Shown in pieces: positions 6,462 through 6,931 of a DNA stretch of 6,931 bases. The notes under the pieces are model-generated. The model searched no databases and was not told the origin of the DNA. It saw only the letters and a list, made by a program, of their open reading frames with translations. Each line of letters begins with the position of its first letter. Position 1 is the stretch's first letter. The stretch comes from Thermoplasmata archaeon (lineage in GTDB: Archaea > Thermoplasmatota > Thermoplasmata > Thermoplasmatales > Thermoplasmataceae): assembly GCA_021845325.1 (NCBI GenBank), contig JAKBRR010000089.1:1-6931 (forward strand), read 5' to 3'. The translations under genes and the position numbers were made by a program.

Positions 6462-6476
6462 TTTATTCAATTTGTA

Positions 6477-6497
6477 ATATGGACTCCATATAATAAA
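6477..6497 (-). promoter_or_regulatory. Carboxypeptidase promoter: TATA box overlapping a 15-nt palindrome
   Basis: TTTATTATAT (minus strand, 6497-6488) lies about 32 nt before the ATG at 6461. It overlaps a perfect palindrome, ATATGGA-C-TCCATAT (6477-6491; 7-bp arms, 1-nt centre), placed between TATA box and predicted start site. The layout resembles that of the NlpC/P60 gene, where ATATCCCT-T-AGGGATAT occupies the same position: ATAT ends, a short G/C-containing inner arm and a single central base. A repressor site is inferred. Confidence 0.5.
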
Positions 6498-6550
6498 TTT
6501 TTAATTGGCTAAAAGAAACCTTTTACTAACTTCCTTGGAATAAATAATAA

Positions 6551-6594
6551 ACAGAGTTTTTTAAATTCAAACACTGAATCCCCAAAAACTCTGT
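6551..6594. repeat. 44-nt two-tier inverted repeat
   Basis: ACAGAGTTTTT (6551-6561) and AAAAACTCTGT (6584-6594) are perfect 11-bp arms. Inside them, ATTCA (6565-6569) and TGAAT (6575-6579) form a second stem closed by a 5-nt loop, with an asymmetric 3/4-nt internal loop between the stems. It sits between the end of the surface-protein gene and the promoter of the carboxypeptidase gene, both minus strand. It may be a second terminator, a small structured RNA, or a remnant of a short mobile element. No flanking target duplication is obvious. Confidence 0.5.
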
Positions 6595-6646
6595 CAATAA
6601 TATAATAGTAGAAATTGAAATTGACCTTACAATAACATGATGAAAT

Positions 6647-6692
6647 AAAAAAGTGATAAATATTTGTTTTGCCAGAAATTATTTATCTGGCA
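6647..6692 (-). terminator. Stem-loop plus T-run after the surface-protein gene
   Basis: TGCCAGA (6670-6676) and TCTGGCA (6686-6692) make a 7-bp stem with a 9-nt loop, beginning 15 nt past the stop codon. On the minus strand an AT-rich stretch and a T6 run (6652-6647) follow. This ends the membrane-anchored protein's transcript before the next promoter. Confidence 0.5.
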
Positions 6693-6707
6693 CAATAGTT
6701 TTAAAAA

Positions 6708-6931
6708 TTAATTTTTAGGTATTTTCGGTTTTCTAATGAGGAAAACACCAGCTACAGCTACGATTGCTATAACAGCAACCACAACACCAACCACGACGTA
6801 AAGATAGGTACTTGATGTTGGCTTAACAACCTTCTCATTTACAGTGTAATTGACATATGTATATGCTGGAAGTATAGAACTGCCTGATGTGCTTGCCATT
6901 GCAACAATGCTTTCGTTGACGTCCACATATG
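6708..6931 (-). CDS. C-terminal part of a membrane-anchored surface protein (partial)
   Basis: The open frame continues past the right edge, so only the last 74 or so codons are visible; the GTG near the edge (6926-6924) is probably an internal valine. The visible part is an outside, Ser/Thr/Tyr-rich stretch (ASTSGSS, AYTYVNYTVN, KPTSST), then one hydrophobic helix coded by about 6803-6735 (YLYVVVGVVVAVIAIVAV and on to FLI), then a short basic tail RKPKIPKN. This topology, a large outside domain held by a C-terminal helix with a positively charged cytoplasmic end, is typical of archaeal solute-binding proteins of ABC transporters and of other surface proteins. The ligand domain is not in the window, so the function is unknown; a peptide- or muropeptide-binding protein would fit the neighbours but is unproven. 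Confidence 0.75.
   Translation of the reverse strand, partial: YVDVNESIVAMASTSGSSILPAYTYVNYTVNEKVVKPTSSTYLYVVVGVVVAVIAIVAVAGVFLIRKPKIPKN

Noticed and set aside
6462..6470. TTG start that adds three residues to the carboxypeptidase
   Set aside because: The TATA-like box predicts a transcript start near 6467, and an ATG follows nine bases later; the added residues have no family support.
6924..6926. GTG as the start of a 72-aa membrane protein
   Set aside because: The frame stays open to the window edge, and the content looks like the anchored tail of a larger surface protein.

Overview
The window looks like a piece of an AT-rich archaeal chromosome, most likely from the wall-less Thermoplasmata (Thermoplasma/Ferroplasma/Cuniculiplasma type). 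This assignment is an inference. It rests on TATA-like boxes about 25-35 nt upstream of start codons, an almost complete lack of Shine-Dalgarno sequences (leaderless or short-leader genes), arginine encoded mostly by AGA/AGG, T-tract terminators, and a surface protein ending in a single C-terminal membrane anchor. No RNA gene, CRISPR array or insertion sequence is visible.

Layout, left to right: (1) a minus-strand NlpC/P60 endopeptidase with an N-terminal SH3b-like region, resembling YkfC and the cyanobacterial gamma-D-Glu-diamino acid endopeptidases; (2) a divergent plus-strand DUF218 (ElyC/SanA/YdcF-like) protein, separated from gene 1 by a 218-bp region with three inverted repeats; (3) a minus-strand diaminopimelate decarboxylase (LysA); (4) a minus-strand HSL-type alpha/beta hydrolase; (5) a plus-strand DUF1343/NamZ-type exo-beta-N-acetylmuramidase; (6) a convergent minus-strand S66 LD-carboxypeptidase (LdcA/YkfA/MccF family); (7) the C-terminal end of a minus-strand, membrane-anchored surface protein that runs off the right edge. 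Every gene seems to have its own promoter, so this is a cluster of single genes and not an operon.

The main point is how the functions fit together. Four of the six complete genes belong to families that take apart bacterial peptidoglycan fragments or use their signature amino acid: NamZ removes MurNAc, S66 removes the terminal D-Ala, NlpC/P60 cuts D-Glu-gamma-mDAP, and LysA turns meso-DAP into lysine. None has a signal peptide, so they should act in the cytoplasm on imported fragments. An organism without peptidoglycan has no murein of its own to recycle, so the best reading is a murein-peptide salvage locus acquired from bacteria that feeds amino acids and lysine from dead bacterial neighbours. 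The DUF218 protein (a family linked to the cell envelope in bacteria) and the hydrolase may be accessory or unrelated. The truncated anchored protein could be a binding protein for uptake, but its ligand domain lies outside the window.
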